Below the pieces are notes generated by a model. That model was not told where the DNA came from, made no database searches, and was given only the letters and a program-made list of their open reading frames with translations. Below are positions 45,117 to 55,402 of a DNA stretch of 64,000 nt, one piece after another. The stretch comes from Gottfriedia acidiceleris (GTDB lineage: Bacteria > Bacillota > Bacilli > Bacillales > Bacillaceae_G). Positions within the stretch are counted from its first letter, which is position 1, and every line of letters begins with the position of its first letter. Position numbers and translations under genes: made by a program. The DNA is taken from NCBI RefSeq assembly GCF_023115465.1, contig NZ_CP096034.1:992001-1056000 (forward strand). Reading direction: 5' to 3'.

Positions 45117-45356
45117 TTACATCCTAACAATGACTGATCCACCGCCACTTGTTACGACTTGATTTTGTTTTTGTTCAAGTTGTCTAAGTAATTCATTATT
45201 TGCTTCGATTGCTTTTACAAGGTTTGTAATTTGATTTTCAAGATTCATGAACATTTGCATGATTGATTGATGATCAGTTTGCACATGACCTTGAACACCG
45301 TTTCTCATAGGATGTTGGGGATGATGCGGATGGGAATACCAAAATGGATGATGCAT
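45117..45356 (-). CDS. Small His-rich coiled-coil protein
   Basis: A 79-residue protein. The N-terminus is rich in histidine and proline (MHHPFWYSHPHHPQHP), the middle is a helical/coiled-coil segment (NLENQITNLVKAIEANNELL), and it ends GGGSVIVRM. GGAGGTAAAGG precedes the ATG. No family is recognised with certainty; small proteins of this kind in spore formers are often coat-associated, but no direct evidence supports that here. A palindrome (45384-45397) lies upstream. Confidence 0.65.
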   Translation of the reverse strand: MHHPFWYSHPHHPQHPMRNGVQGHVQTDHQSIMQMFMNLENQITNLVKAIEANNELLRQLEQKQNQVVTSGGGSVIVRM

Positions 45357-45383
45357 ACCTTTACCTCCAATTTCTAGACTAAT

Positions 45384-45397
45384 GTACTATATAGTAC
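45384..45397. promoter_or_regulatory. Perfect 14-bp palindrome upstream of the His-rich gene
   Basis: GTACTATATAGTAC reads the same on both strands and lies about 28 bases before the start codon. It could be an operator; the cognate regulator is unknown. Confidence 0.35.
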
Positions 45398-45594
45398 GTC
45401 TTATTATTATAAGAGTTCGCCTATTTTAGTTGAATCAATCATTATTGCCACTTATATATATAGAATTTTTGTGAAGACCGTTGCCCTGTATAGATAAGAA
45501 AGAAGTGATTTTTTACACCTGATGTTTGCCTATATGGAGGAACTAAAAAATAAGGTAGTTTCAAGGGAAAGGATTAAATCTTTTTAGAATAACA

Positions 45595-45625
45595 CAAAAA
45601 AAGTAATCCCTCTATAGGATTACTT
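45595..45625 (-). terminator. Terminator of the FbpB-like gene
   Basis: AAGTAATCC / GGATTACTT hairpin. The minus-strand reading ends in seven T residues, a few bases after the fbpB-like stop. Confidence 0.85.
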
Positions 45626-45630
45626 AAAAC

Positions 45631-45789
45631 TTAAGATATAGCTTTGTTTAGTTTGTTTTTTTCAGATAATAAATCGTGGCGCTTTTCAATTTTTCTTTCA
45701 ATTTTTTCGATTTCTTCTTTGTTTCGTAATAAAGATTGTTTATTCTCATGAACTAATTGATTAAACGATTTACGTAAAGATTTTCTCAT
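45631..45789 (-). CDS. fbpB: FbpB-family small basic protein
   Basis: A 52-residue basic protein from ATG at 45789, with GGAG 7 bases upstream; the longer ORF reaches into the promoter. MRKSLRKSFNQLVHENKQSL, then a charged coiled coil (NKEEIEKIERKIEKRHDLL), matches the FbpB/Fur-regulated basic protein family. In B. subtilis FbpB helps the small RNA FsrA in the iron-sparing response. An AT-rich inverted repeat (TTGAATAT / ATATTCAA, 45818-45840) precedes the gene; its match to a Fur box is only partial. Confidence 0.72.
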   Translation of the reverse strand: MRKSLRKSFNQLVHENKQSLLRNKEEIEKIERKIEKRHDLLSEKNKLNKAIS

Positions 45790-45995
45790 AAATGCCACTC
45801 CTATCGTGTTAAATTTTTTGAATATTATTATTATATTCAAAAATATATTAACATAAAAATCTGACAATAATTCGAGTAAGATTTTACGAATTTGTGACAA
45901 AAGTAGCGGATTGAATCGGTACTCATGACCTAGACCGATAATCTTGACGTCTCATGAAGCAGACAACAATAAAGTAAATTTAAATATGAAATATA

Positions 45996-46466
45996 TTATG
46001 AATAAATCTTTTCATAAACCTCTACTTCCATACCATCTGCATTCGTTTTATTTTCTCTATATTTAAAACCCTGAGATTTCCAAAAAGATTTTGCTTTTTG
46101 GTTATTAATTAACACACCTAATCGTAAACCGTGAATATTTCTTTTTATAAGTAGTTCTTCAAATAATATAAATGCGTTTGTTCCAAATCCATAACCATGG
46201 TAATCATGATGGATCATTAAAAGACCTAGCCATGGGAAACCATCATTAGGATTTAGCGCTAAAAAATCAATTAATCCTATATAAGTATCATCTAATTTAA
46301 TAAAATAAGTTTCCGTTTGATGTGAGGAAAAAAAATATTCCTTCATTAGTTCTTCTTTTGTTCGTGTTAAACGACCATTCTCCATTAAATTGTAATTTTG
46401 ATTTGAATTTGTGATTTCTTCAATTACTTCAATTAATTCTGTTGTAATTCTTTCAAATGTTATCAC
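45996..46466 (-). CDS. GNAT family N-acetyltransferase
   Basis: A 156-residue protein with the GNAT acetyl-CoA loop HHDYHGYGFGTNAFILF and the C-terminal NQKAKSFWKSQGFKYREN. The substrate is unknown. It is unrelated to the GNAT protein at 30247 beyond the fold. It is divergent from trxA. Confidence 0.85.
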   Translation of the reverse strand: MITFERITTELIEVIEEITNSNQNYNLMENGRLTRTKEELMKEYFFSSHQTETYFIKLDDTYIGLIDFLALNPNDGFPWLGLLMIHHDYHGYGFGTNAFILFEELLIKRNIHGLRLGVLINNQKAKSFWKSQGFKYRENKTNADGMEVEVYEKIYS

Positions 46467-46636
46467 TTTTTTAGTCCTTTCATTAGTATATCAACTATTT
46501 GTTTGGAAATAGTAAGTTTGAGCAAATAAATAGAAAATGCTAATTCTCATATGGTATACTTTCTTTAAAATTATAACAAATTATGTCAATCTACATAATT
46601 TACTTATGTAGCTTGCGCAGGTAGGAGGAAAAATAA

Positions 46637-46954
46637 ATGGCAATTGTTAATGCAACAAACGCAACGTTTGCAGAAGAAACAAAAGAAGGTGTAGTATTAG
46701 TTGATTTTTGGGCAACTTGGTGTGGTCCTTGTAAAATGATTGCTCCTGTATTAGAAGAATTAGCTTCTGAATACGGAGAAAAAGTTAAAATTGTTAAAGT
46801 TGATGTTGATGAAAACCAAGAAACAGCAGCTAAATTTGAAGTTATGAGCATTCCATCATTATTCGTTCTTAAAGACGGTGAAGTAGTTGAAAAAACTTTA
46901 GGTTTCAAACCTAAAGAAGCTTTAGAAGAATTAATTACTCCACATATTGGTTAA
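46637..46954 (+). CDS. trxA: Thioredoxin
   Basis: A 105-residue thioredoxin with the active site [10 protein letters not shown] and the cis-proline motif [12 protein letters not shown]. It reduces protein disulfides and serves ribonucleotide reductase. AGGAGG precedes the ATG. Between etfA and uvrC, as in B. subtilis, but with extra genes on both sides. A terminator follows. Confidence 0.97.
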   Translation: MAIVNATNATFAEETKEGVVLVDFWATWCGPCKMIAPVLEELASEYGEKVKIVKVDVDENQETAAKFEVMSIPSLFVLKDGEVVEKTLGFKPKEALEELITPHIG

Positions 46955-46967
46955 TTATAATTTGTAA

Positions 46968-47005
46968 GAAATGCACTCATAATATGAGTGCATTTCTTTT
47001 TTTTG
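46968..47005 (+). terminator. Terminator of trxA
   Basis: Perfect arms GAAATGCACTCAT / ATGAGTGCATTTC with a 3-base loop and eight T residues. Confidence 0.92.
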
Positions 47006-47132
47006 GTATTTTTAACTATAAAAACAATTTTTCATTAGAATTAGCAATTTTATTAATTAGAGTAATGTTAAAAATTTCTAATGTAAATAAGATTGACTAT
47101 TTTTTTGTCACGTTTTATATTTAATAAGCATT

Positions 47133-47156
47133 AATATTTAACAGACATTAAATATT
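47133..47156 (+). promoter_or_regulatory. Candidate MarR operator
   Basis: Inverted repeat AATATTTA-N8-TAAATATT lies 35 bases before the MarR gene start, the usual place for autoregulatory MarR binding. Confidence 0.5.
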
Positions 47157-47190
47157 TATTTGGATTAATTTTTAAAGGAGGTTAAATTTC

Positions 47191-47628
47191 TTGGGTAACA
47201 AAAATGAGTACATTGAACGGATTCAGATTGCACTTCAAAGCACTATTCATAAAATGCAACCAAAAGTGACAGAAAGTATGAATAGTCATGGTGTAACAGC
47301 TACTCAATTTTTTGTTTTAATGTACTTACGAAAAAAAGAAAGCTGTAAAATATCTGAAATAGCAGAGATGATGGGTGTAAAACCAAGTGCTGTATCATTT
47401 ATGATTGATCGACTTGAACATAATGACTTTGTATATAGAGAACATGATAAAAAGGACCGAAGAGTTGTAAATATTATGTTAACTGAGGAAGGTATTAAAA
47501 AATTAGAATCAGTGATAAAAGATCGAAAAGAAATTTTTGAAAGTTTCTTGTTTAACCTTTCTGATGATGAGTTATTACAATTTGCAAAGATTACAGAAAA
47601 GCTTGCAAATGCTGCAGCAGATAGATAG
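47191..47628 (+). CDS. MarR-family transcriptional regulator
   Basis: A 145-residue winged-helix regulator from TTG, with AAAGGAGG upstream. The DNA-binding domain (~40-105) includes SEIAEMMGVKPSAVSFMIDR and the wing EHDKKDRRVVNIMLTEEG. It is directly upstream of a DHA2 multidrug transporter gene, the classic layout in which MarR represses both until a drug or stress ligand binds. Confidence 0.9.
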   Translation: MGNKNEYIERIQIALQSTIHKMQPKVTESMNSHGVTATQFFVLMYLRKKESCKISEIAEMMGVKPSAVSFMIDRLEHNDFVYREHDKKDRRVVNIMLTEEGIKKLESVIKDRKEIFESFLFNLSDDELLQFAKITEKLANAAADR

Positions 47629-47667
47629 AAATTTTTACAAAATACTTTTTTGTATTAGTAATTATAA

Positions 47668-49332
<1,665 letters not shown>

Positions 49333-49425
49333 TTTCTCAAGCTGTAATACTAAAAGTAAAAACCATCCAGAAATGAAGTGCACCCCAAATGTTAGACACG
49401 ACTAACATTTGGAGGTGCATTTTTT

Positions 49426-49932
49426 ATGACTAAATTTACTACTGAACATAAATTAGCGGTAGTTATGCGTTATTTAGAAGGTAAGGAAAGTTTTCGTTCT
49501 ATTGGTAAGTTATTTGGAACGTCCCATGCTGAAGTGAGAAACTGGGTAGCTCAATATAAGGAAAATGGGATTAATGGCTTGCTTAAAAAGTCATATACAA
49601 GTTATTCGGTACAGTTTAAACTAAACGTATTAAAGTATATGAATGACCACGGGACGTCACCGAATGAAGCAGCTGCAATTTTCAATATTCCTTCCCCTAG
49701 AACGATTCGAAAGTGGAGGACTCAATTTGAAACACAAGGACAAGACGCCCTAGAATCAAAGAAAAAGGGGCGACTTTCCATGAAAAAAGAAACAAAGAAA
49801 ACTACACCCGTTGAAGGATCAATTGAAGAACTTCAAGCTGAAATAGAACGTTTACGCATGGAAAATGCATATCTAAAAAAGTTGAACGCCTTAGTTCAAA
49901 ACAAGGAAAAATCACGAAACAAGACAAAGTAA
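49426..49932 (+). CDS. IS3-family transposase OrfA
   Basis: A 168-residue protein with two helix-turn-helix units (SFRSIGKLFGTSHAEVRNWV and a second around SPNEAAAIFNIPSPRTIRKW), then a leucine-zipper-like helix (IEELQAEIERLRMENAYLKK). It binds the element's ends. A slippery A AAA AAG at codons CTA AAA AAG allows -1 slip into orfB. GGAGG precedes the ATG. Confidence 0.93.
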   Translation: MTKFTTEHKLAVVMRYLEGKESFRSIGKLFGTSHAEVRNWVAQYKENGINGLLKKSYTSYSVQFKLNVLKYMNDHGTSPNEAAAIFNIPSPRTIRKWRTQFETQGQDALESKKKGRLSMKKETKKTTPVEGSIEELQAEIERLRMENAYLKKLNALVQNKEKSRNKTK

Positions 49933-50777
49933 AAGTTGTCTATGAATTAAGGCATGAGTTTTCGTTAAAAGAACTTTTACTGTTAGCCAGTTTTCCGCGT
50001 AGTACGTTTTATTATTGGATGAAAAATCTAGAACGTCCTGATCCAGATGCAGAGTTAAAAGTGCTGATAAAAGAAATTTATGAGGAACACGAATGTCGTT
50101 ATGGCTATCGTAAAATTCGAGACGAGCTTACGAATCGTGGTTATAAAGTAAATCATAAAAAAGTTCAACGACCTATGAAAGAACTAGGGATAAAATCACT
50201 TGTGAAGGTAAAGAAATATCGCTTTTACAAAGGTGAAGTAGGTAAGATTGCCCCCAATATTTTAAATCGAAATTTTCAAGCTGAAAAACCAAATGAGAAA
50301 TGGGTTACAGATATAACTGAATTTAAATTATTTGGAGAAAAGCTATACTTTTCACCTATGTTGGACTTATATAATGGTGAAATAATTGCTTATACAATTG
50401 GTTCACGTCCAACTTTTTCACTTGTATCAAATATGTTAGAACAATCTCTTGAACGATTAACAGATTCCGATACACTACTAATTCATTCAGACCAAGGGTG
50501 GCACTATCAAATGAAAAAATATCGTAGTGCTCTTATTAAACGTGGAATCACTCAGAGTATGTCACGAAAAGGAAACTGTTACGATAACGCAGTAATTGAA
50601 AGTTTCTTTAGTATCATGAAATCTGAACTACTCTATCTTAAAGAATTTAACAGTGTCGAACACTTTAAACAAGAACTAGCTAAATATATAGATTACTACA
50701 ATAACAAACGAATTAAGGCAAAATTAAAAGGCATGAGCCCAGTAAAATACCGAGTTCATGCCCAACAGGCTGCCTAA
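49881..50777 (+). CDS. IS3-family transposase OrfB (DDE integrase domain), read by -1 frameshift
   Basis: The -1 frame is open from the slippery site at 49881 through an ATG at 50019 to 50777, so the product is an OrfAB fusion of about 450 residues. The HTH_21 region (HECRYGYRKIRDEL) precedes the rve domain with catalytic residues in VTDITEF (D), IHSDQGWHYQ (D) and DNAVIESFFSIMKSE (E). All three catalytic residues are present. It cuts and joins the element's ends. Confidence 0.92.
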   Translation, partial: VERLSSKQGKITKQDKVKVVYELRHEFSLKELLLLASFPRSTFYYWMKNLERPDPDAELKVLIKEIYEEHECRYGYRKIRDELTNRGYKVNHKKVQRPMKELGIKSLVKVKKYRFYKGEVGKIAPNILNRNFQAEKPNEKWVTDITEFKLFGEKLYFSPMLDLYNGEIIAYTIGSRPTFSLVSNMLEQSLERLTDSDTLLIHSDQGWHYQMKKYRSALIKRGITQSMSRKGNCYDNAVIESFFSIMKSELLYLKEFNSVEHFKQELAKYIDYYNNKRIKAKLKGMSPVKYRVHAQQAA

Positions 50778-50961
50778 TTGAAGTAACCAGTCTAACTTTA
50801 TGGGGTCACTACAAATTTTGGATGGTTTTTATTTTAAGCATTTTGAGAACGGTACCTATGAATTGTTCTCTAATTTGTGAATCAATGTGGTGGCCTATTT
50901 ACAATCTGAAGAAAAAAGAGAGGTCCCATAAAAGATTTACTTTTCAGAGACACCCTCTTTG

Positions 50962-51393
50962 TTAAATAGCCATGGATACTTTTTCTTTTCTTTTTTCCAT
51001 TTTTCGTTTATTATTCCACAAGATCCAAGATAAAGCTAATCCTGTGCCAGTAAGTATAAAAAGACCAATACCACTAATTAAACCAATTATGCCGGTATGT
51101 AAGCTTTTTACTGAAAATGCAGACTGCTCAGGTCTTTTTCCAAAATTTTGAAATGGGGTTTGAGCACTATCACCACTTTGTCCATTTTTGGGAGCTGTAT
51201 TTTGATCGCTATTTTGAGATTGTTGGTTTCCATTAAACTGTCCACCCGATGGAAGCTGACCTTGCATAGAAAATCTTCCTTTTGCTTCGCCACCTTTATT
51301 GAAATACAGGATAATTCCTGTAGTAGATTCGATTAGTAGGAAAACCGAAACAATTACACCTATCCAAAAATGAACTACTCTGACTTTTTTCAT
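50962..51393 (-). CDS. PepSY-associated two-helix membrane protein
   Basis: A 143-residue protein with helices at ~7-30 (HFWIGVIVSVFLLIESTTGI) and ~100-125 (LHTGIIGLISGIGLFILTGT). They are joined by a Gln/Gly/Ser-rich extracytoplasmic loop. The His-containing helices resemble PepSY-associated TM proteins, which often accompany ferric or copper redox systems. Function unknown. AAAGGAG precedes the ATG. Confidence 0.7.
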   Translation of the reverse strand: MKKVRVVHFWIGVIVSVFLLIESTTGIILYFNKGGEAKGRFSMQGQLPSGGQFNGNQQSQNSDQNTAPKNGQSGDSAQTPFQNFGKRPEQSAFSVKSLHTGIIGLISGIGLFILTGTGLALSWILWNNKRKMEKRKEKVSMAI

Positions 51394-51539
51394 CTTAACA
51401 TTTCTCCTTTTCTTCTCTTGATGGATTAAAGTTACAATAGAAAACTTAATTTTTACTTAATATCATTAAAGTATTTTCAGTTTTTAAATATGGAGATTAT
51501 AATATTAAGTGTACAGTTGCACGAAAGAGGTGAGAGGAA

Positions 51540-53315
51540 ATGGACAATCACTTAAAAGAAAAATTAGCGCTACTACCAGATCAGCCTGGTTGCTATTTGA
51601 TGAAAGATATTCAAGGCACGATCATTTACGTGGGAAAAGCTAAAGTTTTAAAAAATAGAGTTAGATCTTATTTTACGGGATCCCATGATGGTAAGACATA
51701 TCGATTAGTTCAAGAGATAACTGATTTTGAATATATTGTTACTTCTTCAAATATGGAAGCTTTAATTCTTGAGATGAATTTAATTAAGAAATATGATCCG
51801 AAATATAACATCATGTTGAAGGATGATAAATCATACCCCTTTATTAAAATAACTGCTGAAAAACATCCTCGCTTATTAATTACGCGAAATGTAAAAAAAG
51901 ATAAAGGAAAATATTTTGGACCATTCCCTAATGCTACAGCCGCGAATGAAACAAAAAAATTATTAGATCGTCTATATCCACTACGAAAATGTTCTTCATT
52001 ACCAGATAAAGTTTGTTTATATTATCATATTGGTCAGTGTCTTGCGCCTTGTGTAAAAGAAGTAACTGATCAACAAAATCAAGAAATAGTTAATGAAATT
52101 GCCCGTTTTCTAAACGGTGGGGAAGACCAAATACGAAAAGAATTAGAGGCAAAAATGCTTGCTGCATCTGAACAATTAGATTTCGAGCGAGCGAAAGAGT
52201 ATCGAGACCAAATTGTATCGATTAAAGCGACTATGGAAAAGCAGAAAATGATGAGTAGTGATTTAGTTGATCGAGATGTATTTGGATATGCGGTTGATAA
52301 GGGATGGATGTGTGTTCAAGTTTTCTTTGTTCGAAGAGGAAAATTAATTGAAAGAGATGTTTCATATTTTCCAATTTACGATGAACCAGAAGAAGAATTC
52401 CTATCATTTATTGGGCAATTTTATGAAAAACCACACAATATAAAACCAAAAGAAATTTTTGTACCAGATAAAGTTGATACTGAAATTTTAAAAAATTTAC
52501 TAAAAATTCCTGTATTCCAACCAAAAAGAGGCCAAAAAAAGGAACTTGTAGTATTAGCAAATAAAAATGCTAAAATTGGACTCGGTGAGAAATTTAAATT
52601 AATTGAGCGAGATGAAGAAAGAACAGTTAAAGCAATAGAAAAACTAGGGGATAGTTTAAATATTGAAACTCCTTATCGAATTGAAGCATTCGATAATTCA
52701 AATATTCAAGGAACAAATCCTGTTTCAGCTATGGTTGTCTTTATAGACGGAAAACCTTCAAAAAAAGATTACCGCAAATATAAAATCAAAACTGTAGTAG
52801 GACCTGATGATTACGATTCAATGCGTGAGGTAGTACGTAGAAGATATTCGAGAGCACTAAAAGAGAATTTACCTTTACCAAATTTAATAATTGTGGATGG
52901 TGGGAAAGGCCATCTAGCTGTAGTTGAAGATGTACTCCAAAATGAGTTAGGCCTATTCATTCCAACAGCTGGACTTGTTAAAGATGAAAAGCACCGTACT
53001 TCAGAGTTATTAATAGGACAACCACCTCAAATTGTCCAACTTGGAAGACAAAGCCAAGAATTCTTTTTATTACAAAGAATTCAAGACGAGGTACACAGAT
53101 TTGCGATTGAATTCTATCGTCAGCTTCATAGTAAATCAATGGTTCAATCTGCTTTAGATGGCATAGCGGGTGTTGGTGGAACAAGAAAGAAAGCTCTTCT
53201 TAAACATTTTGGATCAGTCAAAAAAATAAAAGAGGCATCAATCGATGAGTTAATAGCAGCTAAAATGCCAAAAAATGTTGCAGAAGAAATTTATCAGCAT
53301 TTCCATAAAGAATAA
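51540..53315 (+). CDS. uvrC: Excinuclease ABC subunit C
   Basis: A 591-residue nuclease. GIY-YIG domain at the N-terminus ([29 protein letters not shown]), a cysteine cluster ([21 protein letters not shown]), the UVR motif ([14 protein letters not shown]), the RNase H-like 5' nuclease ([20 protein letters not shown]) and terminal helix-hairpin-helix motifs ([20 protein letters not shown]). It makes both incisions in nucleotide excision repair with UvrAB. The gene lies between trxA and lysC as in B. subtilis. AGAGGTGAGAGG precedes the ATG. Confidence 0.96.
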   Translation: MDNHLKEKLALLPDQPGCYLMKDIQGTIIYVGKAKVLKNRVRSYFTGSHDGKTYRLVQEITDFEYIVTSSNMEALILEMNLIKKYDPKYNIMLKDDKSYPFIKITAEKHPRLLITRNVKKDKGKYFGPFPNATAANETKKLLDRLYPLRKCSSLPDKVCLYYHIGQCLAPCVKEVTDQQNQEIVNEIARFLNGGEDQIRKELEAKMLAASEQLDFERAKEYRDQIVSIKATMEKQKMMSSDLVDRDVFGYAVDKGWMCVQVFFVRRGKLIERDVSYFPIYDEPEEEFLSFIGQFYEKPHNIKPKEIFVPDKVDTEILKNLLKIPVFQPKRGQKKELVVLANKNAKIGLGEKFKLIERDEERTVKAIEKLGDSLNIETPYRIEAFDNSNIQGTNPVSAMVVFIDGKPSKKDYRKYKIKTVVGPDDYDSMREVVRRRYSRALKENLPLPNLIIVDGGKGHLAVVEDVLQNELGLFIPTAGLVKDEKHRTSELLIGQPPQIVQLGRQSQEFFLLQRIQDEVHRFAIEFYRQLHSKSMVQSALDGIAGVGGTRKKALLKHFGSVKKIKEASIDELIAAKMPKNVAEEIYQHFHKE

Positions 53316-53396
53316 CATAGTTACCAAAATTTATATCTTGACACTATTTTCAAAATAATTTATATTTTAGTTAAAATTAAATGATTTTCTCTCGTA

Positions 53397-53637
53397 ATAG
53401 AGGTGCAAAACTTAAAAGTATACTGTCATAGACGTGTGGCGTTGTGATGGACAGTTGAAAGGAAGTTTTGCCGAAATGAAATGAATCCACTATTCATTTT
53501 GTTGGGACTGCATTTAAGAAATGTAGTACTGTCGCATAATAGTTATGCGGGGAGCTATTGAAGAGATGTTGATGATTGGTCTATTTTATTTTATTTGTAA
53601 ATTAGGCGCGTGAACATTGCTTCACGCGCTTTTTTGT
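53397..53637 (+). promoter_or_regulatory. Lysine riboswitch (L-box) of lysC with terminator
   Basis: The conserved L-box core is seen in AGAGGTGCAAAAC, GGAAGTTTTGCCGAAATG, GTTGGGACTGCAT and CTGTCGCAT...GCGGGGAGCTATT (53400-53562). A terminator GCGCGTGAA / TTCACGCGC (53606-53629) with six T residues ends the leader. Lysine should stabilise the aptamer and end transcription before lysC. Confidence 0.94.
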
Positions 53638-53671
53638 ATTCTTTTTTAAGTAAAAAGTGAGGATGAGAAAA

Positions 53672-54913
53672 ATGGGAATTATTGTTCAGAAATTCGGTGG
53701 TACTTCAGTAGGCTCAATTGAACGAATTCAGCATGTTGCTGAAACAGTAACCAAGTCATATAAAGAAGGAAACCAAGTAGTTACAGTTGTCTCTGCGATG
53801 GGACATCATACAGACGAACTAGTTAGTTTAGCAGCTCAAATTAGTCCGCAAAACAGTAAACGTGAATTAGATATGTTACTTACTACAGGGGAACAAGTAT
53901 CAATTTCGTTACTAGCCATGGCAATCCAAGCAAAAGGTTTTAAAGCTATTTCACTAACTGGTTGGCAAGCTGGAATTCAAACTGAATCTGTCCATGGAAA
54001 TGCGCGTATAGAAACCATTCAAACTGATCGAATTCAACAATTACTTAATGAAGGATATATCGTAATTGTTGCTGGTTTCCAAGGGTTAAGTGAAAACAAT
54101 GAAATTACGACTTTAGGCCGTGGTGGTTCAGATACAACAGCCGTTGCATTGGCAGCAGCTTTAAAGGCAGAACGTTGTGATATTTATACGGACGTATTAG
54201 GTGTTTATACTACGGATCCAAGAGTTGAACCAAATGCATCTAAATTAAGCCATGTCTCTTATGATGAAATGCTAGAGCTAGCAGCTTTAGGCGCAGCGGT
54301 TTTACATCCAAGAGCAGTAGAATTCGCAAAAAATTATAATTTAATTATTCAAGTTCGTTCAAGTCAACATGATGAAATCGGTACATTTATTGGGGAGGAA
54401 ACACAAATGGAACAACAATCAGTCGTAAGAGGAATCGCATTCGAATCTAATGTAACAAGGATGACGTTAAATGGTTTAAATAACCATGTAGATTTATTAC
54501 CTAAAATCTTTACTTTATTAGCAAGTGAGGGGATTGATGTTGATATTATTATCCAAAGCGTAACTTCAGATAACTTAGTAAATCTTTCATTCTCGATCAA
54601 ATCTGAAAATATGTTGGAAGCAATAACGGTTCTAGAATCAAAGAAAGAATTTTTAGGTTACCGCTCATTTGATTTTGAAAGTGAACTTGCTAAAGTTTCA
54701 ATTGTAGGCAGTGGAATGGTTTCAAACCCAGGTGTTGCTGCAAAAATGTTTAAATTTTTAGCTGAAAGTGAAATCCCTGTAAAAATGGTAAGTACTTCTG
54801 AAATTAAAGTATCAACTGTTGTACCAAAATCAAAATTACAAGAAGCAGTTCATGCTCTACATAAAGGGTATGAATTAGATCGTATTAATGAAGAAGTAGT
54901 AGTAGAAAACTAA
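53672..54913 (+). CDS. lysC: Lysine-sensitive aspartokinase (alpha subunit)
   Basis: A 413-residue kinase. ATG at 53672 gives the family start MGIIVQKFGGTSVGS; GTG 53657 and ATG 53663 lie in or before the GTGAGG ribosome binding site. The kinase domain has VVTVVSAMGHHTDEL, TTGEQVSISLLAM, TLGRGGSDTTAVALAAALKA and DVLGVYTTDPR. Two ACT domains in the C-terminal 150 residues sense lysine. It makes aspartyl phosphate for lysine, methionine and threonine. An internal start probably also gives a beta subunit. Controlled by the lysine riboswitch. Confidence 0.95.
   Translation: MGIIVQKFGGTSVGSIERIQHVAETVTKSYKEGNQVVTVVSAMGHHTDELVSLAAQISPQNSKRELDMLLTTGEQVSISLLAMAIQAKGFKAISLTGWQAGIQTESVHGNARIETIQTDRIQQLLNEGYIVIVAGFQGLSENNEITTLGRGGSDTTAVALAAALKAERCDIYTDVLGVYTTDPRVEPNASKLSHVSYDEMLELAALGAAVLHPRAVEFAKNYNLIIQVRSSQHDEIGTFIGEETQMEQQSVVRGIAFESNVTRMTLNGLNNHVDLLPKIFTLLASEGIDVDIIIQSVTSDNLVNLSFSIKSENMLEAITVLESKKEFLGYRSFDFESELAKVSIVGSGMVSNPGVAAKMFKFLAESEIPVKMVSTSEIKVSTVVPKSKLQEAVHALHKGYELDRINEEVVVEN
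54407..54913 (+). CDS. lysC (beta): Probable aspartokinase beta subunit from an internal in-frame start
   Basis: An in-frame ATG at 54407 (MEQQSVVRGIAFESN) is preceded 8 bases upstream by GGGGAGG, an ideal ribosome binding site inside the coding sequence. The product would be 168 residues comprising the ACT domains. B. subtilis LysC is known to be an alpha2-beta2 enzyme whose beta subunit arises from the same kind of internal start (161 residues). Whether the site is used here is inferred. Confidence 0.7.
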   Translation: MEQQSVVRGIAFESNVTRMTLNGLNNHVDLLPKIFTLLASEGIDVDIIIQSVTSDNLVNLSFSIKSENMLEAITVLESKKEFLGYRSFDFESELAKVSIVGSGMVSNPGVAAKMFKFLAESEIPVKMVSTSEIKVSTVVPKSKLQEAVHALHKGYELDRINEEVVVEN

Positions 54914-54922
54914 ATAGTAAAA

Positions 54923-55043
54923 TAAACCCTTTTAGGCGTTCAAATTCTTATATAGGCTTTGAATTATTGATTTTATCAATATTCATCACGTTCAGGTATA
55001 CCGAGCCGTATAGTATAGAAATAGCGCTTAAAAGGGTTTTTTA
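54923..55043 (+). terminator. lysC terminator with an 86-base structured loop
   Basis: The 15-bp stem AAACCCTTTTAGGCG (54923-54937) / CGCTTAAAAGGGTTT (55024-55038) runs into T residues. The 86-base loop folds into three small hairpins: TTCAAA / TTTGAA, ATTGAT / ATCAAT and TATAC / GTATA. Together they could form a four-way junction. It ends lysC transcription, but the loop is far larger than usual. Confidence 0.75.
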
Positions 55044-55136
55044 TTCGTTAAGCGAATAAATTATATAAAGATTCTGTAAATTTAAAATAAGTAAGGCGAA
55101 CGGCTAAATGGTAAATAAAAGAAGGAGGTATTAATA

Positions 55137-55331
55137 ATGAGGCATAGTATACTTGCCTACGGATATGGAGAAATTGTACTACAGTTCGTTCTATTAATAC
55201 TCGCCATTTTGTTTTTTGTTTCTATTTGTTTATTCTTGTTAAATTCGATTATTAAGGGAGTTAAAAGAAACAAGAATCTTGAGGGAATTAGAAGGCAGGA
55301 TCAAAGTAAGGAAAGGAAAGAGAAAGGGTAA
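55137..55331 (+). CDS. Small single-pass membrane protein
   Basis: A 64-residue protein with one hydrophobic segment (~13-38, LQFVLLILAILFFVSICLFL) and a basic tail (KGVKRNKNLEGIRRQDQSKE). GAAGGAGG precedes the ATG. No family is recognised. It lies between lysC and yslB. Confidence 0.6.
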   Translation: MRHSILAYGYGEIVLQFVLLILAILFFVSICLFLLNSIIKGVKRNKNLEGIRRQDQSKERKEKG

Positions 55332-55402
55332 GGAAGTTAAATAATCATAAATTGAATTTGAACTTATATTTCAATTTTCAAAAAAAAAATCATTAAAAAA
55401 AG

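Larger units (their letters stand above)
49374..50813 (+). mobile_element. Complete IS3-family (IS150-group) insertion sequence, 1,440 bp
   Basis: Termini TGAAGTGCACCCC and (reverse complement) TGTAGTGACCCC are imperfect inverted repeats ending TG...CA. It encodes OrfA and OrfB, expressed as a fusion by -1 frameshifting at AAAAAAG (49875-49881). The left end also carries a hairpin (CCAAATGTTAG / CTAACATTTGG, 49386-49413) before the orfA ribosome binding site. The transposase looks intact, so the element is probably active. The target duplication is unclear (2-3 A residues). It lies in a terminator loop. Confidence 0.92.
49358..50833 (+). terminator. MFS-gene terminator split by the IS element
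   Basis: Left arm AAAAACCATCC (49358-49368) and right arm GGATGGTTTTT (50820-50830) are perfect complements separated only by a few loop bases and the whole IS. The uninterrupted hairpin would have had a loop of about eight bases. Confidence 0.85.

Noticed and set aside
45535-45588. 17-codon ORF (MEELKNKVV...) in the gap before the FbpB-like gene
   Set aside because: No ribosome binding site, no recognisable feature and very short.
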